The notes: generated by a model from the letters alone, not told the origin. A stretch of 64,000 nt of DNA from Lentilitoribacter sp. Alg239-R112 (GCF_900537175.1 NZ_LS999833.1:1674001-1738000), one strand, 5' to 3'. Positions 20,335 to 30,272 are shown, counted from the stretch's first letter. A program made the numbers and translations.

Positions 20335-21044
20335 TAAGCTCGCACCTGCAATCTTTCAATAGCTTCAAATGCAAGATTTAGCTTTGCCATACGGTCACCA
20401 GCAATCCTCATAAACTCATCAGGAACACCACGTGCACGTAAATTATCAGGATGACTTTTCTTGGCCAGTTCGCGATAACGCCTCTTAATCTCATCAAAGG
20501 GCGTGCTTTTTGTAACACCAAGCACAACAAAGGGATCAAGCCCTTCAGGATGTACATGTCGAGCCGCTATCTGCGCCAATCGCTCTTCATCCAACCCAAA
20601 TATCTCACCGATATGTTGGAGCATCACATTCTCATGTTCATGGATAACACCATCGGCCTTTGCGATATGATAAAGGCCATCCATCACGTCTTCCAAAAGG
20701 GCGCAATTGGATACTACCGAACTACAAAGGCCCGACAAACGGCGAGCATAAACATCATAACCAGCGACATCCTGTTTGGCTAAGTTATATAGTTTAGAGA
20801 CGTTTTTTGCCTCAGATTGAGGGATTTCAAAAATCTCTTGGAAGGCGCTCACCTCTGCTTGCGTGACCACTCCATCAGCCTTCGCCATTTTTGCAGATAA
20901 CGCAATAACAGCAACCGAAAAAGCGACCTGCCGACGAGTCTCAGGATCACCCTCAAAGACTGTTCTAACTGCCTCGACAATTTGTGACACAAAGCTTTGG
21001 GCCGCTTCGCCAACGGCCTCTAATATTTTACATATAGATAACAT
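20334..21044 (-). CDS. TerB/DjlA-like J-domain co-chaperone
   Basis: The 236-residue product has an N-terminal helical TerB/DjlA-type domain (about 40-145, with AKADGVVTQAEVSAFQEIF and AKADGVIHEHENVML repeats). A C-terminal J domain carries the HPD tripeptide (LAKKSHPDNLRARG), needed to stimulate DnaK. Unlike E. coli DjlA, no membrane anchor is visible at the N-terminus, so it is probably soluble. It is coupled to the amidase gene downstream, which suggests a cell-envelope role; that is inference. Confidence 0.82.
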   Translation of the reverse strand: MLSICKILEAVGEAAQSFVSQIVEAVRTVFEGDPETRRQVAFSVAVIALSAKMAKADGVVTQAEVSAFQEIFEIPQSEAKNVSKLYNLAKQDVAGYDVYARRLSGLCSSVVSNCALLEDVMDGLYHIAKADGVIHEHENVMLQHIGEIFGLDEERLAQIAARHVHPEGLDPFVVLGVTKSTPFDEIKRRYRELAKKSHPDNLRARGVPDEFMRIAGDRMAKLNLAFEAIERLQVRA

Positions 21045-21173
21045 GGCCGGGACGTTACTTCATTTGGAAAAAAAATTCGAGCGAAAACATCCAAATTCGT
21101 AAACTATTCTTGATAAAACTAATCATATTATCGTGAACATAGAAATAGCTGCCACATTCACGAAACAAACTGT

Positions 21174-22661
21174 CTAAACTGAGGATTTAATCTTCTCAAC
21201 AGCACTACCTTTAATTAGTATGTTAGGTAACTGAGATAAATGTTTCATCTGGGACGCCGTTTCAACACCTTGCACAATTATTTTAAGTCCCAGCCCCTGT
21301 GCAAGCTTGATAAGGTTTTCCAATAATTCAAAAGAACCTGCATCTTCCGTAACATTTTTCACCCAATTCTTTTTTAAAATTAGATATTTATGCTGATTTT
21401 TTTCGCCGGAAATAAAATCGCTTATATTCCCGCCTAGACCATAGCTTGCGATCCTCACACCTAAATCAACCAGTCCCTGCAGATTGGTTCCAATTAGTTC
21501 AGGGTTTTCTGTACGTTCCAAAGTATCGAAAGCAACGACCAACCGATTACATTCAACTTTATTCTTACGAAGCGTTTCTGAGAGATAGGACACAAAATTT
21601 GGATCAAGTAGCTGGCTTGAACTCATATTGATGACCACCTTGCTTTGCTTACTCCAAGAAGCGATATCTTCCACTAAACGTTCAAGAACAACTCTATTAA
21701 ACGGTATTATCAGTCCAGTTTCATTTAAAACATTCACATAATCATCATTAGCTAATAGATAACAATCAAACCCCTGCCGTAAGATGTTAACTTCGAAATG
21801 ATTTACTTTAAGGTCATCAGCATAGGCGATAGGCTCATAACTCAAATCAAAACTTTGATCGACAACAATGGATCTGACTATATCTTCCATCTCGCGCTTG
21901 CTTTGCATTTCAATTTCAATTTGCTTGCAGAAAAAACGATGCGCAGATCCAGGCATCGATTTAGCTTTATAAAGCGCCATATCCGCCCGCTTAAGCATAG
22001 TTCCCAAGCCTGTATCAGCTTCATTCTGCCAAGTAATTCCAATACTACATCCACCTTCGACCTCGGAACGGTCAATGAAATACGGCACGGATAGGCATTG
22101 TTTCACATCGATACAAAATGCATCCACTTCGGCAAATGATGGTCCACCGGTCCAAAGGATGACAAATTCATCGCCACCCAGGCGAAAACAGGCCATATCG
22201 GACTTATCGCTAGTTAAATCTTTAAGACGATGGGCCAGGTCCCTTAAAATCTGATCACCAGCGTCATGACCAAACGTGTCATTTATCAGCTTAAACCTAT
22301 CAAGATCGAGCAACATGACAGCTACGCGATTTTGAGTATCAAATTTTTCATCGAAAATGGATAAGACATAGCCTTCTAGACCTCGTCTATTTTTTAAACC
22401 TGTTAATGGATCAAGAAAAGCAATTGTCTGCAAGTTAGACACAAAATCTTCGTCAGATTTTCGTTCAGCTTTTTCAAATTTCAAAGGAAATGCAAGCGAG
22501 GCGAACAATATTTGTTGGCCTTCGGCACTCCATTCACCTAAACCAAAGGTGCTCGCAGCCAAAAACAACACTGCGAGGGCGCCAATACTCAATACGATCA
22601 TCGTCAGTCGTGCGAACTCATGACGCACAATTAATTCTGACGGAAACCATTTTAACTTCAT
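21174..22661 (-). CDS. Membrane GGDEF protein with degenerate EAL domain
   Basis: From the ATG at 22661 (495 aa; AGGAG about ten bases upstream) there is one clear membrane segment near residues 18-38. A GGDEF domain follows, with LDPLTGLKNRRG and an intact RLGGDEF at about 160-166. No RxxD inhibitory site is seen five residues before it. The C-terminal half aligns by pattern with EAL phosphodiesterases, but the EALLR motif reads FEVNILRQG, the DDFG motif reads SYGLGG, and EGVET reads QGVET. The metal and catalytic acids are missing. It probably makes c-di-GMP, or only binds it, but does not hydrolyse it. An upstream in-frame start at 22757 has weaker support. Confidence 0.85.
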   Translation of the reverse strand: MKLKWFPSELIVRHEFARLTMIVLSIGALAVLFLAASTFGLGEWSAEGQQILFASLAFPLKFEKAERKSDEDFVSNLQTIAFLDPLTGLKNRRGLEGYVLSIFDEKFDTQNRVAVMLLDLDRFKLINDTFGHDAGDQILRDLAHRLKDLTSDKSDMACFRLGGDEFVILWTGGPSFAEVDAFCIDVKQCLSVPYFIDRSEVEGGCSIGITWQNEADTGLGTMLKRADMALYKAKSMPGSAHRFFCKQIEIEMQSKREMEDIVRSIVVDQSFDLSYEPIAYADDLKVNHFEVNILRQGFDCYLLANDDYVNVLNETGLIIPFNRVVLERLVEDIASWSKQSKVVINMSSSQLLDPNFVSYLSETLRKNKVECNRLVVAFDTLERTENPELIGTNLQGLVDLGVRIASYGLGGNISDFISGEKNQHKYLILKKNWVKNVTEDAGSFELLENLIKLAQGLGLKIIVQGVETASQMKHLSQLPNILIKGSAVEKIKSSV

Positions 22662-22911
22662 GTTAAAAGCTCCTATTTGTGCAAAAACTATCACGCTGAG
22701 AATTAAGCAATCCTTACTCGGCAGTGCAAAGAATTGAGGGTTTTGAGCAGATCTCAAACTAAGGTTAATACGCTGCTAATCTGCGACTTCAAGCCTTCAT
22801 ATGAACAAAATAGAAATCTATGGCCATTGATCTGATCAATATGTATATTTTTGGCAAAAGAATCGTCAAAAATAATCAAATTTATGATCGCATCAAAACT
22901 GGAGCAGACAC

Positions 22912-24102
22912 TTGCTAAAATATATTCGTATCCCTGCCCTCACTCTAAGCTTACTACTTACGACAGGAATAACAGCAAACGCAACAGAATGCGGAGGCAA
23001 TTTCTCCCAATTTCTCAAAGGTGTAAAACAAGAAGCAGCGTCTGAGGGAATTGGTCAACGGGCAATTAATTCTGCTTTAAAAAATGCTCGTATAACCAAG
23101 AAAGTGCTTTCGCGTGATCGGGCACAAGGCGTTTTCAAGCAAACGTTTCTAGAATTTTCAAAACGCTCTGTCAGCACAAACCGTCTGCAGCATGGCGCAA
23201 AGAATATGAAAAAATACGCATCTGTTTTTAAGCGAGCAGAACAAGAGTTTGGTGTACCCGCAGCAGTCATCGCTGCATTTTGGGGATTAGAAACAGATTT
23301 TGGTGCATTTCAAGGTGACTTTAATACACTCAATGCACTTGCAACACTTGCTCATGATTGCAGACGACCTCACCTTTTTCGCCCGCAACTAATAGCTGCG
23401 ATCAAAATGGTAGAAAATGGTGATCTCATCCCTTCACAGACAACAGGTGCTTGGGCTGGTGAAATTGGCCAAGTCCAAATGCTACCAGAGGATATTGTAC
23501 GATTTGGCACTGATGGCGATGGCGATGGACATGTACGTCTCAAAAAAAGTTCACCAGATGCCATTCTTACAGCGGCAAATTTTATCCAAAGTTTAGGATG
23601 GCAACGCGGACAACCATGGATAATGGAGGTCAAATTACCTTCCGGTAATTTCCCATATGAGCGTTCAGGCCTTAAAAAAGGTATGACATCTGGAGACTGG
23701 GCTAACCTCGGTGTAAAACCAACATCGGGCAACCTTCCAAATGCAGGTCTTCCTGCCGATCTTCTTTTACCACAAGGGCGAAAAGGTCCTGCATTTTTGG
23801 CTTTTCCTAATTTCTCAATTTATCTAGAATGGAACCAATCCTTCATCTATACAACATCTGCAGCATATTTTGCCACGCGGCTTGCAGGTGCACCGCGTTA
23901 TAATGCGGGAAAGCCAGAACAAGGTCTTTCTGACGCTCAGATGAAATCACTTCAGAACAAACTCGCGGCCAAGGGTTATGATGTTGGAAAGATCGATGGG
24001 ATTTTAGGCGCAAGAACACGCGATGCCGTACAAGCTGAACAAGCAAAATTTGGCCTACCAGCAGACGCCTGGCCAACGGCAAAACTCCTGAGTAAACTCT
24101 AA
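22912..24102 (+). CDS. Lytic murein transglycosylase, MltB family
   Basis: This is a periplasmic enzyme that cleaves glycan strands to 1,6-anhydro products. The 396-residue protein begins with a signal peptide (about 1-24). It has an SLT_2 domain with the catalytic glutamate in AAFWGLETDFGAF (Glu127), then GAWAGEIGQVQMLPEDIV and DGDGDG, and ends with a PG_binding_1 domain (LQNKLAAKGYDVGKIDGILG, about 335-390). The start is a TTG supported by GGAG seven bases upstream; no suitable ATG was found. It is the third wall hydrolase within 6 kb of the dcw operon. Confidence 0.9.
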   Translation: MLKYIRIPALTLSLLLTTGITANATECGGNFSQFLKGVKQEAASEGIGQRAINSALKNARITKKVLSRDRAQGVFKQTFLEFSKRSVSTNRLQHGAKNMKKYASVFKRAEQEFGVPAAVIAAFWGLETDFGAFQGDFNTLNALATLAHDCRRPHLFRPQLIAAIKMVENGDLIPSQTTGAWAGEIGQVQMLPEDIVRFGTDGDGDGHVRLKKSSPDAILTAANFIQSLGWQRGQPWIMEVKLPSGNFPYERSGLKKGMTSGDWANLGVKPTSGNLPNAGLPADLLLPQGRKGPAFLAFPNFSIYLEWNQSFIYTTSAAYFATRLAGAPRYNAGKPEQGLSDAQMKSLQNKLAAKGYDVGKIDGILGARTRDAVQAEQAKFGLPADAWPTAKLLSKL

Positions 24103-24117
24103 TCAGGGTTGGTTGGC

Positions 24118-25392
24118 ATGTCCTTATTTAAACCTGTTTCTTTCTCCGAACTGATATCAGAACGTGAACTAGGAAAAACATCACCCGAAGAAATGCTTGC
24201 TCTATCCGTAAGCCGTATTGGTGAGATAGAAGAACAAGTTCAGGCATTCGAACATTTTGCAAATGATGATATCGAAATAACCAATAACAAACCACTTTCA
24301 GGTATAAGTGTTGGTGTCAAAGATATCTTTGACACATATAACATGCCAACCTCCTACGGAAGCACCATCTACGAGCGACATAGACCAAAAATAGATGCTG
24401 CAATCGTTTCTATGCTGCGTGCAAAGGGTGCTAGCATTATCGGCAAGACAACAACCACAGAATTTGCCTTCTTTAAACCTACTAAAACCAAGAACCCGAA
24501 TAATCTGGAATATTCCCCTGGAGGTTCGTCGGCGGGTTCTGCAGCTGCTGTTGCCTCAGGAATGACACCCGTAGCAATTGGTACACAAACGGGTGGCTCT
24601 ATGATCCGCCCCGCTTCCTTTTGCGGTGTTGCTGGCTTCAAACCTAGCTATCGAATGCTGCCAACTGTTGGGATGAAATATTTCGCACAAACTTTAGATA
24701 CAGTTGGGGTATATGGAAAATCTATCGCAGACATCTCCCACTTCCTTACCCTTCTTACTGACCGCCACTTATCAGTCATAGATATCAACCCCAAAGATAT
24801 TCGAATTGGCATCTATTCCAGCATCATTTCTCAAGAAGCATCTGAGGAAATGAAACAAGCATTACAGCATGCAGCGCAAATTGTTGAACAAACAGGATTT
24901 ACAGTCGTAAATATCACCGAGCCGGATGAGCTACGTAAAGCCTACAATGCCCACGAAATCATCCAAAATTTTGAAGCTGCTCAGGCTTGCGCATCCGACT
25001 ATGTGCTTTTCAAAGATCAACTGAGCGATAAACTAGCAAGAACCATAGAAACCGGTGCAAATATATCTCCCCAGGAGTACGACGCTGCAAGGCGCGCAAG
25101 TAAAATCGCTCGTCGTAAAACTCAAGATATTTTTGCTCAAGTAGATATACTGCTTACTCCATCAGCTCCGTCATCAGCACCGATTGGATTTAAGACTACA
25201 GGCATTGCAACATTCAATAAGCTTTGGACACTATTGGGAACGCCATCGGTGAATATTGCAGGTCTTCGTGCAAAAAATGGAATGCCACTTGGAATACAGG
25301 CGATTGGAAAATTCGGTTCAGACCAAAAACTCTTATCTATCGCCCATATTATCGAAACAGCTATCAGAAATGATAAATTATTTACTCTTTAG
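24118..25392 (+). CDS. Amidase-signature family hydrolase
   Basis: This is an amidohydrolase of the GatA/AtzF type. The Ser-cisSer-Lys triad is visible: Lys in SVGVKDIFDTYNMPTS, the glycine/serine-rich SPGGSSAGSAAAVASG, and the nucleophile region TQTGGSMIRPASFCGV. The length from the ATG at 24118 is 424 aa; a TTG at 24109 would add three residues. It lies 15 bases after the MltB gene, so it may be co-transcribed, and it converges on metF with four bases of overlap. It is not GatA by context (no gatB/gatC). The substrate cannot be told from sequence. Confidence 0.85.
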   Translation: MSLFKPVSFSELISERELGKTSPEEMLALSVSRIGEIEEQVQAFEHFANDDIEITNNKPLSGISVGVKDIFDTYNMPTSYGSTIYERHRPKIDAAIVSMLRAKGASIIGKTTTTEFAFFKPTKTKNPNNLEYSPGGSSAGSAAAVASGMTPVAIGTQTGGSMIRPASFCGVAGFKPSYRMLPTVGMKYFAQTLDTVGVYGKSIADISHFLTLLTDRHLSVIDINPKDIRIGIYSSIISQEASEEMKQALQHAAQIVEQTGFTVVNITEPDELRKAYNAHEIIQNFEAAQACASDYVLFKDQLSDKLARTIETGANISPQEYDAARRASKIARRKTQDIFAQVDILLTPSAPSSAPIGFKTTGIATFNKLWTLLGTPSVNIAGLRAKNGMPLGIQAIGKFGSDQKLLSIAHIIETAIRNDKLFTL

Positions 25393-26318
25393 GCAGCATT
25401 CCGGTTTTCGTCACCATTGGAATTTCCATTCTGATTAAGGCCAAGCATCTGGCATACTGCAAACACAAGTCTCGCTCGGTTCATAGTGTAGAAATGGAAT
25501 TCTTCAAACCCACGATTTGCTAAATCGACAACTTGTTCGGTGGCTATCGCTGAGGCAACCATTGAGCGGACTTCTGGTTCATCTTCAAGACCATCAAATC
25601 TTCTAACAAGCCAATCTGGGATTGAGGTTCCACACATTGCCGCAAATTTTTGCACTTGTGTAAAATTATGAATAGGAAGAATGCCCGGAACAATTGGTAT
25701 ATAAATGCCGGCTTTACGCGCGCGCTCCACATAACGTTCAAAATCATCATTATTAAAAAAGAACTGCGTGATTGCGCGGGTCGCACCATTATCAACTTTG
25801 CGCTTGAGCATATCCAGATCGGTCATAAAATCAGGGCTTTCAGGATGTTTTTCCGGGTATGCCGAAACTGAAATCTCGCAATCACTTATATCGCGCAGGC
25901 CACGCACAAGAGCTGCAGCATTTTCATAGCCATCTGGATGCGGCTGATATTTTGTGCCGATTCCACTAGATGGATCACCACGAAGCGCTACAAAATGCTT
26001 CACGCCCGCATCACGAAATTCCTGCACAACATTATGTACTTCTTCCTTTGAAGCTTCAACACATGTCAAATGCGCCGCGGGATTAATGTCAACTTCATTG
26101 CTATTAATTATTCGCTTGATCGTATTAAGTGTAGGTTCTTTCGTAGATCCACCTGCCCCATAAGTCACCGACACATATTCAGGATTAAATGGCGCAAGCT
26201 TAACTACGCTTTCCCAAAGCTGTTCTTCCATCTTCCCGTTTTTGGGAGGGAAAAATTCGAATGACACCTTGATGTTGTCATTGTTGACAGATGATTCAAT
26301 ATGATGAGGCGACGCCAT
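25389..26318 (-). CDS. metF: Methylenetetrahydrofolate reductase MetF
   Basis: MetF reduces 5,10-methylene-THF to 5-methyl-THF with FAD, supplying the methyl group for methionine synthesis. The 309-residue protein has the family N-terminus VSFEFFPPKNGKMEE, SVTYGAGGSTKEPTL, AAHLTCVEASKEEV, VALRGDPSSG and ITQFFFNNDDFERYV. Its start lies nine bases after the upstream ArsR-methyltransferase gene, with AGGA upstream, so the two form an operon and share regulation by methylation status. The C-terminus ends in an Asn-rich tail. Confidence 0.95.
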   Translation of the reverse strand: MASPHHIESSVNNDNIKVSFEFFPPKNGKMEEQLWESVVKLAPFNPEYVSVTYGAGGSTKEPTLNTIKRIINSNEVDINPAAHLTCVEASKEEVHNVVQEFRDAGVKHFVALRGDPSSGIGTKYQPHPDGYENAAALVRGLRDISDCEISVSAYPEKHPESPDFMTDLDMLKRKVDNGATRAITQFFFNNDDFERYVERARKAGIYIPIVPGILPIHNFTQVQKFAAMCGTSIPDWLVRRFDGLEDEPEVRSMVASAIATEQVVDLANRGFEEFHFYTMNRARLVFAVCQMLGLNQNGNSNGDENRNAA

Positions 26319-26327
26319 CTACTTATC

Positions 26328-27335
26328 CTATACTCGAGCCAGGCCCGATTCACTTTGCTCTGCGATTAATAAACGAGGGTCTTTTCCCATCCATATGGTC
26401 ACAGTTAACTTTTGGTCTTGTTCATTTTGCGGTGTCAAATCTGATATTTTTTCTACATCCAACCCCTGAGACTTCATCCATTCAGCGACTGTTTCGTGCG
26501 GGAAACCAAGTCTTGCATGCGCAAAATCACTTCTAAGATAATCAAGATCATGAGGTGCAAAATCAATCACCACCATTCGCCCGCCCGGAGAAAGCATTTT
26601 TGTAGCTTCTTTGATGGCAGGAGCTGGATCGTATAAAAAATGCAGGACCTGATGAATAATAATGAGGTCAAAACTTTGCCGCTCAAAAGATAGGTTAAAA
26701 ATATCTCCCTGACGAACAGACGCATGCGTAATGCCAGCTTTATCCAATTTGTCACGAGCGATTGTCAACATCCGATGACTGGCATCAACTCCTAATCCGC
26801 GACGATATTGACCTTGTAGTAACTCCAGAATTCTTCCCGTACCAGTACCCAAATCCAAGAGTGAATTAATTGGAGCGGAACCAATGATATTGCATAATTC
26901 CTTTTCAACACGCTCTTCGGGAACATGGTGGCGGCGAATTTCCTCCCAGCTTTCGGCATTCAATGAGAAATATTCTTGCGCTTTTGCTGCACGTGTTTCC
27001 TTCACTGAAACCAATCGCTCATGATCATGGCTAAGAATTTTATCATCACGAGATAATCCTTCGATGATTTGACGTAACAAATTCGCATTACGCCCTTCTT
27101 TTATTGACCGGAAATAGGCCCAAGCTCCCTCTTGATAACGCTCAATAAGGCCAGCGTCTGCCAAAAGTTTTAAGTGGCGTGAAATTCTTGGTTGTGATTG
27201 ACCCAAAATATCTGTCAAATCTGAAACGGTTAAATCACTTTGCGAAAGCAAAATAAGAAGCCTCATACGCGTTGGCTCACCAATAGCCTTCAGCACATCA
27301 ACAGCGTCTTCCATCTCAAAATTAGAATGATTCAA
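26328..27335 (-). CDS. ArsR-family regulator fused to a SAM-dependent methyltransferase (SahR/SamR type)
   Basis: The N-terminal winged helix is ArsR-like (VLKAIGEPTRMRLLILLS, LGQSQPRISRHLKLLADAGLI). It is followed after about residue 150 by a class I methyltransferase domain (LLDLGTGTGRILELLQ, VRQGDIFNLSF, GGRMVVIDFAPHD). Such fusions next to metF/metH in Proteobacteria are regulators of methionine metabolism that sense SAH or SAM. I place the start at the TTG at 27335, which has GAGG eight bases upstream (335 aa). The longer frame from 27383 would include the operator palindrome. ATG 27314 is another option. It forms an operon with metF and is probably autoregulated. Confidence 0.85.
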   Translation of the reverse strand: MNHSNFEMEDAVDVLKAIGEPTRMRLLILLSQSDLTVSDLTDILGQSQPRISRHLKLLADAGLIERYQEGAWAYFRSIKEGRNANLLRQIIEGLSRDDKILSHDHERLVSVKETRAAKAQEYFSLNAESWEEIRRHHVPEERVEKELCNIIGSAPINSLLDLGTGTGRILELLQGQYRRGLGVDASHRMLTIARDKLDKAGITHASVRQGDIFNLSFERQSFDLIIIHQVLHFLYDPAPAIKEATKMLSPGGRMVVIDFAPHDLDYLRSDFAHARLGFPHETVAEWMKSQGLDVEKISDLTPQNEQDQKLTVTIWMGKDPRLLIAEQSESGLARV

Positions 27336-27353
27336 TGCGATAACCTCAAAAAG

Positions 27354-27373
27354 ATATAAAGATATCTTTATAT
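27354..27373. promoter_or_regulatory. 20-bp perfect palindrome, operator of the metF operon
   Basis: ATATAAAGAT followed by its exact complement ATCTTTATAT lies 18 bases before the TTG start and 6 bases before the GAGG ribosome-binding site of the ArsR-methyltransferase gene. ArsR-family dimers bind such A/T-rich palindromes. The position between promoter and ribosome-binding site fits repression. I recall similar motifs for SAH/SAM-responsive ArsR regulators in Proteobacteria, but could not check the match. Confidence 0.75.
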
Positions 27374-27492
27374 GATTTTCCACTTCCTTGCAAGCAATTT
27401 ATCCTGTTTGAATTGAGGAAGCGTAAATAACGAATGAGGTAAAATTCCAAGTTGGTATCGAGATTAAATTGATAACGAATTGATATATATAG

Positions 27493-27520
27493 AAAAAAGA
27501 GCGCCTATACTAAGGCACTC
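27493..27520 (-). terminator. Intrinsic terminator of ettA
   Basis: On the minus strand GAGTGCCT, a six-base loop and AGGCGCTC form an 8-bp stem (one G-U pair), directly followed by TTTTTT. It lies about 40 bases after the ettA stop. Confidence 0.85.
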
Positions 27521-27558
27521 TTATTAATCTGATTACAAAATCAGGCAAAATGGAAATA

Positions 27559-29208
27559 CTAACGTGTTAAAGGCTTGTACGTTACACGCTTTGGATTGAC
27601 AGCATCAGCGCCCAAACGGCGAATCTTGTCCTGCTCATAATCCTCAAAATTACCCTCAAACCATTCGACATGGCTATCGCCTTCAAAAGCTAGAATATGT
27701 GTGGCCAAGCGATCCAAGAACATGCGATCGTGAGAGATAATTACCGCACATCCAGCAAAGCTCTCAAGCGCATCTTCAAGGGCTGCGAGCGTTTCAGTAT
27801 CCAAATCATTTGTTGGTTCATCTAAAAGGATAACATTACCGCCAGATTTTAGCATTTTTGCCAAGTGGACACGGTTACGTTGACCACCTGATAAATCGCC
27901 AACTTTTTGTTGCTGATCCCCACCTTTAAAATTGAATGAAGAACAATATGCACGACTGTTTACTTCATGTTTTCCAAGTTTGATAATGTCGTTACCCTCA
28001 GAAATCTCTTCCCAAACAGTTTTCTTACCATCAAGCGCATCGCGACTCTGATCAACATACGACATTTCAACGGTTTCACCGATTGTAATTGAGCCAGAAT
28101 CTGGTGTTTCCTGCCCAGTTATCATCCGAAACAGGGTTGATTTACCCGCACCGTTGGGGCCAATCACACCAACAATGCCACCAGGAGGCAATTTGAATTC
28201 TAAATTGTCTATCAAAAGCTTATCACCGTATGCTTTCGATAGACCTTCAGCCTCGATCACAACGTTACCGAGACGCTCGCCAACCGGAATAATGATCTGC
28301 GCATCACCAGGGCGCTTATCCGCCGCTGCCTTTACCAATTCATCATAGGCTTTAATCCGTGCTTTAGATTTGGCCTGACGCGCTTTCGGGCTAGACGAAA
28401 TCCAGCTTTGTTCACTTGAAAGCGCACGTTGGCGAGACGCTTCTTCGCGGCCTTCTTGCTGCATACGTTTTGCTTTAGCTTCCAGATAGGCAGTATAATT
28501 ACCTTCATATGGAATACCGCGCCCGCGATCGAGTTCCAAAATCCAACCCGTAACATTATCCAGGAAGTAACGATCGTGGGTAATCATGAGAACAGAACCG
28601 GGATATTCCCGTAAATGTTTCTCCAGCCATGCAATCGTCTCAGCATCCAAATGGTTGGTAGGCTCATCAAGGAGTAACAAATCTGGCTGACTAAGTAGCA
28701 ATTTACAAAGCGCCACACGGCGAATCTCACCACCGGAAAGCTTATCGACAGCACTATCACCTGGCGGGCAGCGCAATGCTTCCATCGCCATTTCAACTTG
28801 GCTATCCAAATCCCAAAGGTTTTGACTATCAATTATGTCCTGAAGTCGAGCACCTTCATCAGCGGTCTCATCAGAATAATTCATCATCAATTCATTATAC
28901 TTATCGATGATTGCCTTTTTATCAGCAACACCTTCCATCACATTTTCAGCAACAGTCTTTGACTGGTCAAGATGTGGCTCTTGCGGAAGATAGCCAAGTG
29001 TAGCACCATCAGCCAGCCACGCCTCGCCTGTGAACTCTTTGTCAAGTCCAGCCATAATACGTAGTACGGTAGATTTACCGGCACCGTTTGGTCCCAAAAT
29101 GCCGATCTTCGCATCGGGGTAAAATGAAAGATGTACGTTCTCTAAAACTTTTTTAGTGCCGTAAGACTTATTAAGCCCTGCCATATGATAGATAAACTGA
29201 CGCGCCAT
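27559..29208 (-). CDS. ettA: Energy-dependent translational throttle protein EttA (ABC-F)
   Basis: EttA is a soluble ABC-F ATPase that binds the ribosomal E site and gates the first peptide bond according to ADP/ATP. The 549-residue protein (E. coli 555) has two ABC domains. Walker A motifs GPNGAGKST are near residues 39 and 352, LSGGE and LSGGQ signatures are present, and Walker [12 protein letters not shown] and [11 protein letters not shown] are visible. Between them is a charged linker ([18 protein letters not shown]). The N-terminus [16 protein letters not shown] and the C-terminus are EttA-like rather than Uup-like. It is a single-gene unit with its own terminator. Confidence 0.95.
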   Translation of the reverse strand: MARQFIYHMAGLNKSYGTKKVLENVHLSFYPDAKIGILGPNGAGKSTVLRIMAGLDKEFTGEAWLADGATLGYLPQEPHLDQSKTVAENVMEGVADKKAIIDKYNELMMNYSDETADEGARLQDIIDSQNLWDLDSQVEMAMEALRCPPGDSAVDKLSGGEIRRVALCKLLLSQPDLLLLDEPTNHLDAETIAWLEKHLREYPGSVLMITHDRYFLDNVTGWILELDRGRGIPYEGNYTAYLEAKAKRMQQEGREEASRQRALSSEQSWISSSPKARQAKSKARIKAYDELVKAAADKRPGDAQIIIPVGERLGNVVIEAEGLSKAYGDKLLIDNLEFKLPPGGIVGVIGPNGAGKSTLFRMITGQETPDSGSITIGETVEMSYVDQSRDALDGKKTVWEEISEGNDIIKLGKHEVNSRAYCSSFNFKGGDQQQKVGDLSGGQRNRVHLAKMLKSGGNVILLDEPTNDLDTETLAALEDALESFAGCAVIISHDRMFLDRLATHILAFEGDSHVEWFEGNFEDYEQDKIRRLGADAVNPKRVTYKPLTR

Positions 29209-29342
29209 TGATCCGTCCTGTTAATAGAATTGTTTTTGCACATGTAAGAGATTTGCAAGCTGCGGGCAATGGATGATATGGATAGTTACGAATATTCCAC
29301 TGGTACCACCCGTTTCAACGGCTTAACATTACGAAAATTGAC

Positions 29343-30272
29343 ATGGTAAAAATCAAAACCTTGCAATTGCGCTCCAATTCGGGTGCAAACCTCTACCTCC
29401 GGCGATCCAAGCCGAAAGGCAAAGTGAAAGCCGTAGTGCAGATCAATCATGGTCTCACTGAGCATTCAGGTCGCTACGAACACTTTATGAAGCACTTGTC
29501 GGCAAATGATTATGCCGCAATTGCGCATGATCATCGAGGGCATGGCTTAACAGAAGCGGAAAAACTTCCAAAAGGACAATTCTCAACGCGTGATGGTTCA
29601 AGGAAAGTTTTGAAAGATGTCGATTTTATAAATAATTACATTCGGTCTGAATTTCCTGATACGCCCATTATTTGCTTTGGTCACTCTATGGGTGGACTAA
29701 TCGCGGCAAATTATGCCACTGGACATCCCCATAAGATTGATGCCCTTGCGATATGGAATTCCAATTTTCAAGCAAGTGATTTCACACCTTTTGTACAATT
29801 CATATTGGGATTTGAAGCTTTTTTCTTAGGGTCTGATGTCCCAAGTGCAATCATTCCAAAACTAACATTTCAACGATGGTCAAAATCGATTGACGGCGCA
29901 GTGTCTGGCACCGACTGGCTAAGCAGCGATCGTGAACAACTTGACGCGATCGCCGATGACGATTTAACTGGATGGAAGCCAAGCATTTCAATGTGGCAGG
30001 ATGTTTTTAATTTCATGTCGCGTGGTGCCAAAGTGGACACAATTGCACGCTTACCAAAAACATTACCTATAAACCTAGTTGGAGGTGGCGAAGACCCTGC
30101 AACCAACAAAGGGTTAGCCGTTAGTTGGCTTGCAGACAGACTAAAAAAAACCGGCCTCAGCAATATAAATTTCAGAATTTACAAAGATGCTCGCCATGAA
30201 ACCTTAAATGATTTTGATCGAAAAATAGCGATGGATGACTTTGTACTTTGGGCAAATAAGTTCATGGCTTAA
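29343..30272 (+). CDS. Alpha/beta hydrolase, monoacylglycerol-lipase-like
   Basis: The 309-residue protein shows a serine hydrolase fold: the HG oxyanion segment VVQINHGLTEHSGRYEHF, the HDHRGHGLT motif, the nucleophile elbow ICFGHSMGGLIAAN, an acid in the GGGEDPATNKG region, and the histidine in YKDARHETLND. This is the Hydrolase_4 (lysophospholipase/PldB) pattern. No signal peptide is seen, so it acts in the cytoplasm. It is divergent from ettA with 134 bases between them. The substrate is not known. Confidence 0.88.
   Translation: MVKIKTLQLRSNSGANLYLRRSKPKGKVKAVVQINHGLTEHSGRYEHFMKHLSANDYAAIAHDHRGHGLTEAEKLPKGQFSTRDGSRKVLKDVDFINNYIRSEFPDTPIICFGHSMGGLIAANYATGHPHKIDALAIWNSNFQASDFTPFVQFILGFEAFFLGSDVPSAIIPKLTFQRWSKSIDGAVSGTDWLSSDREQLDAIADDDLTGWKPSISMWQDVFNFMSRGAKVDTIARLPKTLPINLVGGGEDPATNKGLAVSWLADRLKKTGLSNINFRIYKDARHETLNDFDRKIAMDDFVLWANKFMA

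Noticed and set aside
22765..22779. TTAA-N7-CTAA as a CtrA binding site before the MltB gene
   Set aside because: One mismatch from TTAA-N7-TTAA in A/T-rich DNA; too likely by chance without other support.
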